NCBI GenBank assembly: GCA_002794785.1
Contig: NBBA01000008.1
Coordinates: forward strand, 558,001-622,000
DNA from: Coniferiporia sulphurascens
Lineage: Eukaryota; Basidiomycota; Agaricomycetes; Hymenochaetales; Hymenochaetaceae
DNA length: 64,000 bases
Direction: 5' to 3'
Shown here piece after piece: positions 22,301 through 33,898 of the stretch. Position numbers and translations under genes: made by a program. The notes under the pieces were generated by a model. The model saw only the letters and a list, made by a program, of their open reading frames with translations, was not told the DNA's origin and did not search any database. Within the stretch, counting starts at the first letter, position 1. Every line of letters begins with the position of its first letter.

Positions 22301-23786
22301 TGCCAGCGTTTGGTTTTACTGTGGAGAGACCGTCCTCACCTGCGAATCCTATTTAGGTTCTGCAGTTCATGCTACGGACTGCGAACTCGCTGCCCTTGCC
22401 GATGCCGCTTGTGTTAAGCTCAACGGTTACGCGGTGATCGACGTCGGGGCTTCCTGATCGTCGGAACTGATTGTACGGCAACAGGGCTTCCTAGATGTCG
22501 TAAGTCGAGGGAGGATCGTCAGTGGGACTTCCTGATCGGCGATGTGGACGCGAGTTGCGTCGGTGGCTAGTCGGGTTACGACGAAGTGACTATTGGTCAA
22601 GTGGCACACAGTATACTGGTGGTAGCAGATAATGGGCTTGTATGAACAAAGAGCACAAGCTTAGGGCTTGTGCTACTGAAGTTACATGCTTATATGCTAC
22701 TCTATGTGTTTGCTACTGTAGCGACTTGGTTAGGTGTGTTTACCCGACTTATGGAAGGTCATGGAAACGCAAGGAAACCCTTGGTAATACAAGTATGGTG
22801 ATCAGTAAGCAAAGCACGTCATGATGGTGCAAGAAGGCGTCATCATGGCGTCTTATGGTGTAAGGCAAAATAAGGATGAGTAAGGTAGAGAAACGGGGGA
22901 GTTGCGCTGACTGATGATGACGAAGAGGAAGTGAGTCAGCGCAGTAAGGAAAGTAAAGGAAAATTGTAACAGCTTGGCTATTGGCCTACTCCTTTGATTT
23001 ACACCTGGCGGTCATGCAGGTGGAAATTTACACTGATTGCGAAGTCGCCCTCACCCTCCTCGCTGACCCTCGTCCAGCCCCAGGCGTCAATGTCGCCCTC
23101 CTTATCCGGAAGTGTCTCAAAATCGCTACCAAGCGGTTTCCCCGTGTGTTTTTTCACTTACACTGGGTCCCAGGACATTCCGATGTGGAAGGGAACGAAT
23201 TTGCTGACGTCCTCGCCTCCGGCATTGCGGACAACCCCCCCCCCCGGACACTCTTCCGTTTCCGCCCACTATCCGCTTCCTTCACGAAGCTGCCTCCTCT
23301 TCGGCGCTTTCACAATGGAAATCCGACTGGGCTTCCGCCTGTCATAAACTCCGAGGGTCTTCGGATGCCCATTCTATGGGCTCCACTCTGAACCCCTCTA
23401 CTAAGCCGTCTGCCCTTATGCAGAATCTCACTCTCGGTTGCCGCACTAAGTGCAAAGTTTTTCGGACACTCCTCGGTCACGCCGGCTTTGGCGCGTACTT
23501 TGGACGCATTCCGGGACGTGACCCTATGTGTCCCTTCTGCCATGTTCCGGAGACATGAGCTCACCTCTTGCTCTCCTGCCCACTCACCCTCCCCACTCAT
23601 CGTGCGGTGTGGAAAACCCCCCTGCCCTCTACGGAAGCCCAATGGTTTTCTAAGGACGGCCTCCCAATTTTGGCATCTTTCCTCGACTCCCACCCCGCCT
23701 TCGAGGCGGAACCCACCCTTGTCTTCGACCCGGGTGGCCCCACAGTGGTACATATTTCTGACCGAGGGTTCGCCCAGGGCAACTAG
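19299..23786 (+). pseudogene. LINE family I ORF2: endonuclease, reverse transcriptase, RNase H; broken
   Basis: ATG 19299 opens the polyprotein. The APE endonuclease (AGDFNLHSIHWDHG, GSDHAII) is followed by an in-frame TGA at 20373-20375. The same frame then continues through the reverse transcriptase to 22457, with AYRPITLEETMGK, LAVDVAGFFPSV, MGVPQGSPISP and the catalytic FVRAYVDDHL. RNase H begins LLIYTDGSRKGT and is cut at 22411 by a solo LTR. It resumes after 22976 with VEIYTDCEVALTLL and HLHWVPGHSDVEGNEFAD. A frameshift near 23300-23380 and a TGA at 23556-23558 break the C-terminal CPFCHVPET...HLLLSCP segment. Without the LTR and its duplication the RNase H frame is continuous, so that insertion is secondary. 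Confidence 0.9.
22412..22971. mobile_element. Solo LTR of an LTR retrotransposon
   Basis: A 560-bp insert begins TGTTAAGCTC and ends AATTGTAACA, so it has the TG...CA ends of an LTR. It is flanked by a 5-bp duplication GCTTG at 22407-22411 and 22972-22976. It contains no ORF of note. Removing it and one duplication joins the RNase H reading frame of the host LINE exactly. A solo LTR is what remains after recombination between the two LTRs of a full element. Gypsy or copia origin cannot be told from the LTR alone. Confidence 0.9.
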
Positions 23787-23978
23787 GCAGAAAACCACAC
23801 TTCCCTTCTTCCGCTGCCCTACGACAGCTCCAATCTCTGCCTCTGGCATCCCATCACTTGTTTGCTCTCTATACCAACTACCATCTCACTCAATACAGGG
23901 GCCTAAAGGCCCCTGGAGCGTATTTTGTACTAGATAGTCATGACGCGCTATAGAAATGCATTTAAAATAAAATAAAAA

Positions 23979-23991
23979 GACAAGAGAACAA
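23979..23991. repeat. Right target-site duplication of LINE family I
   Basis: GACAAGAGAACAA follows the A-rich tail and matches 16951-16963 base for base. Confidence 0.9.
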
Positions 23992-24280
23992 GCAGACGAC
24001 CTTGAAGAATCTGGAAATAACACGTTTCCGGAGTTGCACTCGTCCAAGTAAGGGTTTCTTGGGTTTTACGTTATTTCCTAAAAAGTCGAGTCATACTTGT
24101 GTATACTCGTCGAGCAAAAAAGCTAGCAGACCCTTAAAGCTCACTAACTGACATCTGGAAAACTGGTACTGGGCCTGATTGACTCCGATAACCAAGATTC
24201 TCTCTTTAAGGCGCTCTTCGCGTTTCCTGCGATATACTCGCCCTGTAAATATTTGTACTTTCGTTTCGAGCTCCCCCAGA

Positions 24281-27200
24281 ATGGCGAACACCGCAGGAGA
24301 CGGTCCTATTGCTCTTCAGCAGGTAACGCGCTTTAATTGCACAATTTCCGACGTCTCTAAAAGACCTATTCAGACAGGAAAGCGCGACGCTCTTAAGGCT
24401 ATTGAGCACAAGTATCAGCAGCGCTGGGCTGATGAGCGCGTTTTCGAGGTCGACGCGCCCACACCGGAGGAGACTGCTCAGCTTTCGCCAGCCGAAATCA
24501 GAGAGAAGTGGCCTAAATGGTTCGGAAACTTTCCTTACCCGTACATGAATGGGACGCTGCACCTTGGGCATGCCTTCACAATCTCAAAGATCGAATTCGG
24601 GGCTGGGTACGAGCGCATGCTGGGGAAACGCACGCTATTCCCCCACGGTTTCCACTGCACGGGTATGCCGATCAAGGTGATGTGCTCGCACTTTGCTGAG
24701 ATGCTAACTAACAATTGCAATAGGCCGCGTCAGATAAAATTATTCGCGAGATTGAACTGTTTGGTCCTGATTTCGAGGGATACCGTGATCCCGAGGAAGA
24801 AGCAACTGCCGCACTCCCACCCTCGGCGGGAGATGCGCCTGCTTCGTCTGCTCCGAGCAAGGCGAAGAAAGGGAAAGTGGCAGCCAAGGCCACTGGACAC
24901 AAATACCAGTTCCAAATTATGGAGTCTGTTGGTGTGCCCCGTTCCGAAATCAAGAAGTTTGCAGACCCTCAATATTGGATAACCTATTTCCCTCCCATCG
25001 CTATGGTATGTTGCAGATGTGAAGTTTTTGCAAAGATGCTGATTACCCGATAGGCAGACCAAAAAGCGCTTGGCACTCGCATTGACTGGCGCCGCTCCTT
25101 CATAACCACTGATACGAATCCGTATTACGATGCATTTGTGCGATGGCAGGTTAATAAGCTCTACAAGATGAACAAAATCAAATTTGGAGAGCGCTACACA
25201 GTTTACTCGCCGAAGGACGGTCAGCCATGTATGGACCATGACCGTTCGGAGGGTGAGGCCCTCGGCCCGCAGGAGTATACCGGCGTGAAGATGGAGGTTG
25301 TAGAGTGGCCAGAGGGTGTGAAGGAGTTGATTGAACCGGCTGTTGGAGCGAGAAAAGTTTTCTTGGTAGCGGCAACTCTGCGACCTGAGACCATGTACGG
25401 CCAGACCAATTGTTTTGTGGGCACTACCATCAAGTATGGTGTCTTTGCGGCCAAGAATGGCGAAGCCTACGTGTGCACGTACCGCGCGGCGCGTAATATG
25501 GCATTCCAAGGCATATCCGAAACGCCGAGCGAGGTAAAACAACTAGTGGAGATTGATGGCGCGAAGCTTGTCGGCACCAAAATCAAGGCTCCATTTGCGA
25601 TAAATCCTGAGGTTTATGTTTTGCCTATGGAGAATGTGCTCGCGACGAAGGCAAGCCACTCCCCTCTCAAGTTACAAGAATAGTTTATTTATTATTTCAC
25701 AGGGTACTGGTGTTGTCACGTCCGTTCCGTCAGATTCACCCGACGATTTCGCCGCACTCTCCGACCTTAGGAAGAAGCCCGAGTTTTACAAGATTCAACC
25801 CTCGTGGTGTGCAATTGACCCCGTACCCGTTATCGCGACCCCGACATACGGCGAGCTCACTGCACCCGTGCTCGTGAAGAAGCTCAAAATAAATTCACAG
25901 AAGGACACAAAGCAACTTGCCGAGGCCAAGGAGATCGCGTATAAAGAGGGCTTCTACAACGGCACGATGCTCATCGGAGAGTTCAAAGGCATGAGTGTGC
26001 AAGATGCGAAGCCCCGAGTTCGTAGTGCTATGATCGACGCAGGCCTTGCATTCGCGTATGCGGAACCGGAAGGGTTTATCCTCTCTCGCAGCGGTGATGA
26101 GTGTGTGATCTCGCTCATGGATCAGTGGTATCTCGACTATGGGGAGCCGACCTGGAGGGCACAGACGGAAAAGTAAGCTCCCTTGTTATTTGTTAAATTT
26201 TCGGTTATTCGTATTGAGGGATGGCTACGAGGCTTCTTGGACAAATGAACACATACGGTTCGGAAACGCGGAATGGCTTTGAGGCGACACTTGGATGGCT
26301 CAACCAGTGGGCATGTGCACGTACATACGGCCTCGGCACAAAACTCCCCTGGGACCACAACTTCATGGTTGAAAGTCTAAGCGACTCGACAATCTACATG
26401 AGTTACTATACATTTGCGCATCTTTTGCAAGGCGAGCACTGTTCTGGTACATATGCGTACACTGCTAAACAAATCTTTAGGCGGCGTTCGAGACGGTAGC
26501 GAAGTCGGTCCTTTAGGCGTCACACCTGAACAGATGACGGATGAAGTATTTGAATACGTCTTGTGCGACGGTCCATGGCCGTCCGACGCCTCTTTCCCCG
26601 GAGAAAAGGCCGATATTATGAAGCGCGAATTTAATTACTTCTACCCAATGGATATACGTTCGTCCGGCAAGGATCTCATTCCAAACCATTTGACCTTCGC
26701 GATGTATGTCCATGCTGCAATCTTCCCGGAAGACAAATGGCCGCGCAGCATGCGTACGAATGGGCATCTAATGCTCAACGGCAAGAAGATGTCCAAGAGC
26801 ACAGGCAATTCGCTCACTCTGCGCGAGGCTGTCGAGAAGTTCGGTGCTGATGCGACACGCACTGCTCTTGCCGATGCGGGAGATGGTATCGAGGACGCCA
26901 ATTTCGATGAGAAGAATGCTAATGCGAACATTTTGCGTTTGTACACTCTCAAAGACTGGTGTGAGGTAAGGGAAAAATTACTCGTGGGAGCGGGTCATTT
27001 ATTAATGGAGGTTCAATTTTAGGAAATGATCAAGGAACAACCAAACATGCGTACCGAGAGAAATTACCACGATGCTATTTTCGAGAATGAAATCAACGAA
27101 CTGATTGCACTGACCCAAAGTCACTATGAAACGTGAGTAAAGGGCCTTAAATAACTGAAAATACTAATGAATTGTCATATCAGCACGAACTACAAGGATG

Positions 27201-28033
27201 CCTTGAAGTATGGTTTCTTTGAGATGCAGATGGCTAGGGATTGGTATCGCGAGGTGACATCCGACGTTGGAATGAACGCAGAACTCGTAAAGTACTGGAT
27301 TCGCATTTCCTGCCTTTTGATCACACCCATCGCACCGCACTTCGCGGATCACATTTGGAGCGAGGTCCTGGGCGAATCAACGACTGTGCAACTCGCGCTT
27401 TGGCCAGTACCGACGCGCCCTGTCGACCGTTCGCTGCTCGAGGCAGGTCAGTACATGCGTGGCACGCTGAAGACGATGCGCGACTCAGAGCTCGCGATGC
27501 TCAAGAAGCTTGGCAAGAGCAAGAGCGCGCCATTTGACCCCAAGAAGCCCAAAAGTGTGCGCGTGTACGTTGCAACGCACTTCCCAGAGTGGCAGAACCG
27601 GGTTGTTGCGATCGTGCAGGAGGCGTACGGCCCGAAGGGGGATACTGTTGATGACCTGAAAATTCGCGAGTTGCTGCAGGCCCAAGGTTTGATCAAGGAC
27701 AAACGTGTCATGCCGTTCGCCCAGGCCTTAAAGGTACACACTAATTTTTTAACTGGTATAAGGCCGCACATTGCTGATTTTCTTGCGTTCCTTTCCACTC
27801 AGAAACGCATCGCACAAATCGGAGCAAAGGCCGCCTTCCAGCGTTCCCTGTCATTTTCCGAGTCAGATGTCTTGCTGCAACTCCTTCCGTATCTCAAGAA
27901 GTCGCTCAACCTCATTGACGTGGACGTGATGATGGCTGATGAGGCGCTTACAAAAGACGAACCCGGGTACACCAAGAACATCATTGAACTTGCAGAGCCC
28001 GGCAGCCCGGCATTCGAGTTCCGCAACGTGTAG
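24281..28033 (+). CDS. Cytosolic leucyl-tRNA synthetase
   Basis: A 1089-aa class Ia synthetase that charges tRNA-Leu in the cytosol, the same length as yeast Cdc60. Ten exons sum to 3270 nt. Introns: 24323-24373, 24677-24723, 25006-25053, 25651-25702, 26173-26231, 26432-26480, 26966-27022, 27133-27183, 27734-27802. The HIGH box is HLGH (77-80) within [13 protein letters not shown]. The CP1 editing domain follows, with [16 protein letters not shown] is at residues 734-738 (26786-26800), and the C-terminus is the eukaryote/archaeal type, ending PAFEFRNV. Introns 4 and 6 have GC donors (AAG|GCAAGC and AAG|GCGAGC). The last intron (69 bp) is in frame and open, but splicing restores the [13 protein letters not shown] block expected in this family. 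ATG 24281 is the first that fits. Confidence 0.96.
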
Positions 28034-28527
28034 ATCAAGGTTCTGAGGCGACGCTATATAGGGCAAATTGGTTGTTCCTCTTTTGTAACAATAAAAATAG
28101 AAGGCTACCAGGTCATTACTAATGCACGCCGTTGGCATGTCTAAATGGCACTTTGGATTGCAGGGTGCTAAACCTAATAATTAAGTTGTCGGTAAGCAAA
28201 TAGCTCAATAATTAGTCGAAAGCCGTCTGCTTTGAACTACGTAAAATACTAGTATTCCATCACAGTTACCTGTTCTTCTGTCTCAGTTGTCTAGACTCAC
28301 GAAAGCAAATATCTAGACCGGTATTTTATTTACTCATAAAATAACTTCTGTGTAGAGACTTTCTCGCTCTGCATACCCTTAGCGTCGATCATTTATTCAC
28401 ATTAGGAAAGACTCGACGCGCGAACGCGGTTGTGGCGCGTTTCGTTCGTGCCAGCACCCGTGTCTTCAGACCTCCCTGGTTTTGCACTGGTCCGTCCTTG
28501 TCGACATCGACTACTCGACGCCCTAAA
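28034..28527. other. Intergenic, no gene seen
   Basis: About 490 bp of AT-rich DNA: the LeuRS 3' UTR (an AATAAA-like AACAATAAAA lies near 28090) and the upstream region of the next gene. No ORF, repeat or RNA gene was recognised. Confidence 0.5.
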
Positions 28528-29710
28528 ATGCCTGGTCCATGCAATTCAAAAAAGAAAAGGAAGCAAAGTACGGGGAAGGTCAAGGTGCAAACGAAGATAT
28601 CCGTCTTGAAAGAGGTGGAGCAGAACGTGTTGGGTTCAAAGGACGTGCCTGTAGACGAGTTGAAAGACGCGGAGATAGGACGCGTTTTCCGGTATTTGGG
28701 ACCGTCGAGGGGTATTCAGAGGCCTCTCTAGACCCAGAAACGCGTCTAACAAATGGGAACTCCCAGAAGTGCGACCCTCATGCCGTGCAGACGTCGCCTG
28801 TCCTCTCGCGAGACTTTGAACCCCGAATCGACGACGCGTCCCTCATCCTTCCGCATCTCGAGAACCCGTTTATAACAGACCCAGGGAATGGACCTCGCGT
28901 CAAGAACGCGGAGGCGTTCCTCACGTCCTTCTTCTGCCCACCTCTGTCGCTTGAAGAGGAGACGTGCGCAGCGTTCGCACGCGAGGAAGTGCTGACGGTG
29001 CTGGAGGCCGTATTGCCGAGAGAGGTCGCCCTTGTACGCCTTAGAATTGCCTATACAGAATGTGGCCAGCGTCATTCACACCTCTATTGCAAAACCTTAG
29101 ATCGTTTGGTACAATAAGACGCGGAAGTACGGGCGCATCTGCCCGCCTGCCAGCGGCTCTATCGACTTGGCGACGCGCTGGTTGACCCAATTAACGGCGA
29201 GCCGGTCGATGTGTGCGATTCGCGCACGCCTCCACAAGTACTCAGAGAACAGCAACTAAGCGGCATATGTACGTTTTAGGTCCACTTTCTCTTTGATATA
29301 ACTAAGGAGGCGCGCCGGTCCTGGACGATGGTCGTATTATACGACACACAGGTTCAATGCCCTGTTTCCTGCTGGCGTCGTATACATCGCACCCGTACGT
29401 GACGGAGGTCGCACGCGGGGCGTGGGGACGCCTCACAGATGAGCTGGATGCCCAGACGCGTTCGTTACTCGACGCGACGGATCCTCAAACTGCCGCGCTC
29501 CTACGATACGGACTTGAAGCGTGGGCGCCCTCCCAAGGCTTAGAACTGGGACAGATGACGCATGCAACAGAAGATCAGGGGCTCGGTCGGATAATGCGCT
29601 TAACGAGGAGGCTGGATCTGGGGCTTGGAGAGGTATTGGAGGCATTGGCATGGCATGAAGGGAGAAAAGGAAGGAGAGAGAGGATGAGGCGAAGGTGGAA
29701 GGGCGGATAG
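28528..29710 (+). pseudogene. Conserved-looking basidiomycete protein with CxxC motif, one-base frameshift
   Basis: The function is unknown. Exon 1 starts MPGPCNSKKKRKQ, and a basic Lys-rich N-terminus is followed by an intron I could not place uniquely (donor in 28645-28712, acceptor 28766 or 28790). The next exon reads NPFITDPGNGPRVKNAEAFL, then EEVLTVLEAVLPREVAL to 29033. An intron follows at 29034-29100, then IVWYNKTRKYGRIC. Here one base is missing near 29143: the downstream CQRLYRLGDALVDPINGEP lies in another frame, and a CPAC pair would be expected. After an intron-rich stretch it ends SMPCFLLASYTSHP ... RRWKGG, stop at 29708-29710. I recall uncharacterised agaricomycete proteins of this layout. 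The shift could be a real mutation or a base-calling error. Confidence 0.5.
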
Positions 29711-31648
29711 CAGAAACGGGATTAGAAGAGACAGCAAGCACGGGGGAAATCGGAGAAGTTGGGGAGAAATGGGGAGACGGAGAGCAGCCCATGAGTTCAT
29801 TCTCGCCTACTCTGAGTGCGCCGAAGGGAATACGGACATGATACCATCTTGGTGAATGGGCGCATCATGCGACGCACAGGTCCGACGCGCCTGTTTTCAG
29901 GCCGATCGTGCCTCTGATATGTGCGCTTGAGGTCGAGAGGGCTGAGAGCGGGTGGGAAGGGTGCACTGCTCGTATCACATTTGAGGTGAATATCGGGAAG
30001 ACATAATTCGCCCGAGCGAGGCGCAGCCAGTGCTGGATATGCGTCTATAATTGTTATTATGACCGGGCCCCTTTCCCTGGCCAAGCTCGCGACAGCCGCA
30101 AATAGACTTGGAACTCGCAACGGCATAGGTACATCTTTGGTTTGTCCTGTTTGTTTGTGGAAATAATATGTATTATTAACTCGAAAGGTCGTGATGGCTC
30201 ACCCCAAGCTGTTTCAGAACTGGAAATGCCAAGGTACGGTGCGTGGTGAGTGGACCTATCGTATGCTATGCTTTCCTTCGACAGTACCAAGCCATCACTT
30301 ATTGCCGCAGAGTGTGCTAAGCGCAGATCATGATATCAATCGGCTGTTACGACGCCGAGGATCGTCAGGAGCTCTAGCGAGACACGCCGAAACCTTTACG
30401 ACAAATCCGGACCGTCTAAACACCCAGGAGGCTATAGGCGGCGGTTGGAATGGCCTGATGATCAGACAAGATGTTAGATATCACAGGGTAGTCTTGAGGA
30501 CCCCACATGAGTGTCTCTGATCACCTGGCTGAAAACACGGTATAGCGCGAGTCTCACGTATGTCGGTCTCGCATAAACGAAGGAACGGCTGCTGATGCGC
30601 CCCCAGAAACAAACACCGAGTTTCGCCGCCGCGGCGCTAGTAGCAGCCCGCAGGATATTATAGTATTCAATTATCACGGAACAAATGACTCACCGCTACT
30701 TTTACTAACGGAGTACGACGTCCTTCGATAAAATCGACATCGTCATGCCGAGGTCTCAGTTCGTGTCAGTTTTTCTTTTTATTATAATCACGTCTCTGGT
30801 TTCTATCCCGAACGTTCGTCGCAAGTGATTGACGGCAGTCGCGTAGTGACCGAGCATTTTGCAATCCGCATATGGAATATGTTACCACATTTGGAAGCGT
30901 CAGATCAGTTGTGGCGGTTGAATCTTGCTACCGAGACGTGTACGTACAACCTTCTGTTCCGTTGCCAGGTACAGCCCAGTGCTAACTAACAGCTGGCCGC
31001 GTTTTTTATGTTAGTTCTGCTTCCTTGGGCTTGAAATAAACAACTGTCCCATCGACATGAAGGACGTCTAGCCATGGTCTGGCGCTCGGAAGTCTTCGCC
31101 GCTTACTCTAGGGACTAGTCTGCCAGCAAACATGGGCTGCTTAGAGCCGTCGCCTTGCATACATGATATGATTTTCATCAAATTGATTGCCCGTTGGCTG
31201 TCCGGACTGCCTCCTTGGAATCAGGTCTACATGTGGCCGTTCTCCCTCAGTGACTTCCTTCCCACACCGGTGCATCAAGCAGGCCCACAGAAGCGCGCAT
31301 GCCGAACTCGGGTTGCCCACGAATTAATTTCTTCTTAGCGACCGATTGGTTGCTTTAGGTCATACAACAAGGAACGAAAGGGACACCGTCCATTGATCAA
31401 TCAGCTGATGAGTATAAAATGGGAGGATCTTTTGCAAGGGGTCCTTCATCTCTCCTTTCAACCCCGTTTCCTTCGTTCTTCTTTCCCCCTCACTTTTTTC
31501 TACTTCATCCCTTCTCCCTTTCTGCGGCCTGGTGTCGATTTCTAAAGCTCATCCAGCAGTCACTTTCTTTTTAAATCAACTCACGCACCACTTTTAAGGA
31601 GAAAGAAACACTTTTGACCACTTGCACTTTTTTTAAAATTCTGACACG
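29711..31648. other. Gene-poor stretch with unassigned short open segments
   Basis: About 1.9 kb without a gene I can assemble. Some open segments look protein-like on the plus strand, for example ATAANRLGTRNG near 30090, NGLMIRQDVRYHR near 30450, DIIVFNYHGTNDSPLLLLTE near 30650-30710, and SSQVIDGSRVVTEHFAIRIW near 30815-30880. They lie in different frames, and at least one join needs a 39-bp intron or a frame change. They may be exons of a decayed or unusual gene. The last 250 bp hold the promoter of the secreted-protein gene. Confidence 0.35.
31345..31419 (+). promoter_or_regulatory. CCAAT-like and TATA elements of the secreted-protein gene
   Basis: ATTGG (reverse CCAAT) at 31345-31349 and TATAAAA at 31413-31419 precede a long pyrimidine-rich stretch (about 31440-31520) and the ATG at 31649. 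This arrangement is common for strongly expressed fungal genes. Strength and start site are inferred. Confidence 0.55.
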
Positions 31649-33400
31649 ATGTTCCCGAAAACCCTCCTCACGGCTTTCAGTCTCCTTATTCTCGCTTCGA
31701 ATGCCTTAGCTGCACCCGCATTGTCATGCCCGGCCGCAGGAGCGTCGTCTTCGTCCTCTGTTGCGGCAGCTAGCGATATCGCAAGCTCTGTCGCCTCAAG
31801 CTCCGTCGCGAAAGCTACTTCCGTTGCGAGTTCCTCGGCAAAGGTTACTACCCACGCTGCAAGCTCCTCGGCGAAGGCTACCCATGCCGCGAGCTCTTCC
31901 GCGAAGGCTGCAAGCTCATCGGCAAAGGCCACTCAGGCCGCGAGCTCTTCCGCGAAAGCTGTGAGCTCGTCAGCGAAGGCCACCCAGGCCGCGAGCTCTT
32001 CTGCGAAAGTGACTGCCACTTCCGTGAAGTCAAGCGCCGCTGGGAAGTCCACTGGTGCTTCCAAGGCTACCGGAGCGTCCCTGGCTGCGGCTCCTAGCGC
32101 GACCGCCAAGTCGTCCACGGCTGCTAGCTTCGGAAGCTGCTCGTCGCCCGAGATCAAGTTTGCGGCTGGCCTCGATGGACGTAAGGAGACATCCTTCGCC
32201 CCTGTTAACACGAGTGAGTCCAGTCCAAACGCCCCTGTCTGCGCACTTCGGACTGATGATTATTTCGTCTCAGACTCTTTCAACCACGGCTCTGCCGACG
32301 CGATCACGGTCATAACCGATTTCATATGCCAACAGCTGCAATCCAAGTGCAAGGCGAACGCCGCTGCGATTGCGGACTGCAAGACCGGCACTACTGCTGC
32401 GAACGCCGCTGCCGCGGGCACCGGTGCGCAGGCTGACGCGTTTAACGCTGCGTTCGGCATCAAGTCCAACTTTGCGAACGTGGCTGCTGTCAACAACCAG
32501 GGAAAGACAGTTGGTGGATCTTCGGCGACGGCTGCCTCCTCCTCGTCATCCGCTTTGACCAATGGCGCTGTAGCATCGTCCACGGCTGTAGCATCGTCCT
32601 CGTCTGTAGTAGCGTCCTCGTCTGTAGCGTCGTCCTCGTCTGCGGCTTCGTCCACGTCCTCAAGCTCTGCCGGCAGCTCCAGCGCTGAGCAGTCTTCGAA
32701 CGGTGCGTATTTTATTCTTCCGCTATAAAAAAAAGTATGGATACTCGAGGCTGACGCGCACTTTTACGTAGTTCTTGACCCGGCCGTAATTGCCACTGGC
32801 TTTGCTCAGGACGGACAGGCGACCCCCGCAGCGGGCCAGGTTGCGTCGCTCACTTCGACAAACAACTTCATCAACTTCTGCCTGACAGTCAACAAGCCCA
32901 TAACGAACGGACAGCAGATCCAGACAGGCTCGTGCAACCCTGCCCCTATGGGTGTTATCGCAGCGAAGACCAACATGCCGAGCTCCAAGTTCACGTTCCC
33001 CACCAACTTCGGCTCAGTCAAGGCGAACACGGCGTTCACGATTTCGATGGCGATCAACAACCTCGAGACTGGCAACTTTGTGAACGCGGACTCGAACTAC
33101 TACTCGGCGCCCCAGCAGGTGAACAGCGCAGGCGACATCATCGGCCACTCGCACGTCGTTATCGAGCAGATCGACTCACTCAACTCGACGGCCCTCTCTG
33201 ACCCGTCCAAGTTCGCGTTCTTCAAGGGCATCAACGGTGCGGCTGTGAACGGCATCGTCACTGCTGACGTTACGGCCGGCCTGCCCGCTGGCATTTACCG
33301 CATGGCATCGATCAACGCAGCTGCAAACCACCAGCCGGTGCTTGTCGCGATCGCGCAGCACGGTTCGCTCGACGACATGGTGTACTTCACCGTTAACTAA
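31649..33400 (+). CDS. Secreted Ser/Ala-rich surface protein
   Basis: 540 aa in three exons (introns 32214-32273 and 32703-32771; 1623 nt). A signal peptide is clear: MFPKTLLTAFSLLILASNALA. Residues 28-165 are an Ala/Ser/Lys/Thr repeat tract (SSAKAT units). A first conserved domain follows (SCSSPEIKFAAGLDGRKETS to FGIKSNFANVAAVN), with few Cys. A Ser-rich linker comes next, then a second domain (FINFCLTVNKPITNGQQIQT to the end, HGSLDDMVYFTVN). Such two-domain secreted proteins are common in agaricomycetes and are sometimes misnamed ribosomal protein S17; that link is from memory. The Ser/Thr-rich regions are likely O-mannosylated. No catalytic motif and no GPI signal are seen. It is probably a cell-wall or extracellular protein. 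Confidence 0.85.
31780..32030 (+). repeat. Internal coding repeats, Ser-Ser-Ala-Lys units
   Basis: Imperfect tandem repeats of about 36-60 bp encode variants of AASSSAKAT and AVSSSAKAT. The phase stays in frame, so copy number could vary without breaking the gene. The antisense strand is open over the same stretch as a by-product. Confidence 0.8.
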
Positions 33401-33898
33401 GCGTATCGTAGTGCGACATGGCATCGTCGCCCCCAGTGCCGACTGGCCCAAACTCCGCGTAATTTATTTGGTGTTTGTTATTTCGGGCATTCTGTACATC
33501 TGTGTCTTTTTCCGTTGCATTTGGTTTCGAATTTGCTTCTTTTTTATTTTAAATTTCGGTTGTGTTATTGATACCTCTGCATTTGATTCCCGGCGGATTT
33601 GAACCTGGGGATGTACTGTTCCTGGGCGCGGTGATAGTAGTAGTGAACGGCCTGCCTTGACGGCAGACCGGGTGTGGGGGCACCGGTCTCGTTCTTTTCT
33701 GGTTTCTTCGATAGAATTGTGTTGAAGACGGAAATATATGGGTATAAGAGCATACGCACGGCGGGTGAAAATGAGCCGGTTATTGTGAATAAGTACCTAG
33801 TGGCTGTAGTACAAACGTGATCGACCGTCTCGGTTGTGGGACGCGCGGAAAAGTGTCTTGCTCGTTGCCCTCCTCCTCCTCGTCTTCCCCGCATCGGT

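Larger units (their letters stand above)
16964..23978 (+). mobile_element. LINE family I, full-length but interrupted copy
   Basis: The element runs from CATCCTCC to an A-rich tail (about 23961-23978) between 13-bp target duplications. It has a short 5' leader, ORF1 (17024-19306), ORF2 overlapping ORF1 by 8 nt, and a 3' UTR. ORF2 holds endonuclease, reverse transcriptase, RNase H and a C-terminal Cys/His segment. A 560-bp solo LTR sits in the RNase H region. Codon use is very C-rich, with CCC and CTC dominating, unlike the AT-richer family II LINEs at 47-60 kb, so two unrelated LINE lineages share the window. ORF2 nonsense codons make it non-autonomous. Confidence 0.93.

Noticed and set aside
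26447..26480. Intron with a GT donor in LeuRS exon 6 (34 bp)
   Set aside because: It is shorter than every other intron in the window and inserts residues not expected before LLQGG. The 49-bp GC-AG choice fits better.
31633..32655. Long Asp/Glu/Ala-rich ORFs on the minus strand over the secreted-protein gene
   Set aside because: They are the antisense of the Ser/Ala repeats. The plus strand has the signal peptide, introns and conserved domains.
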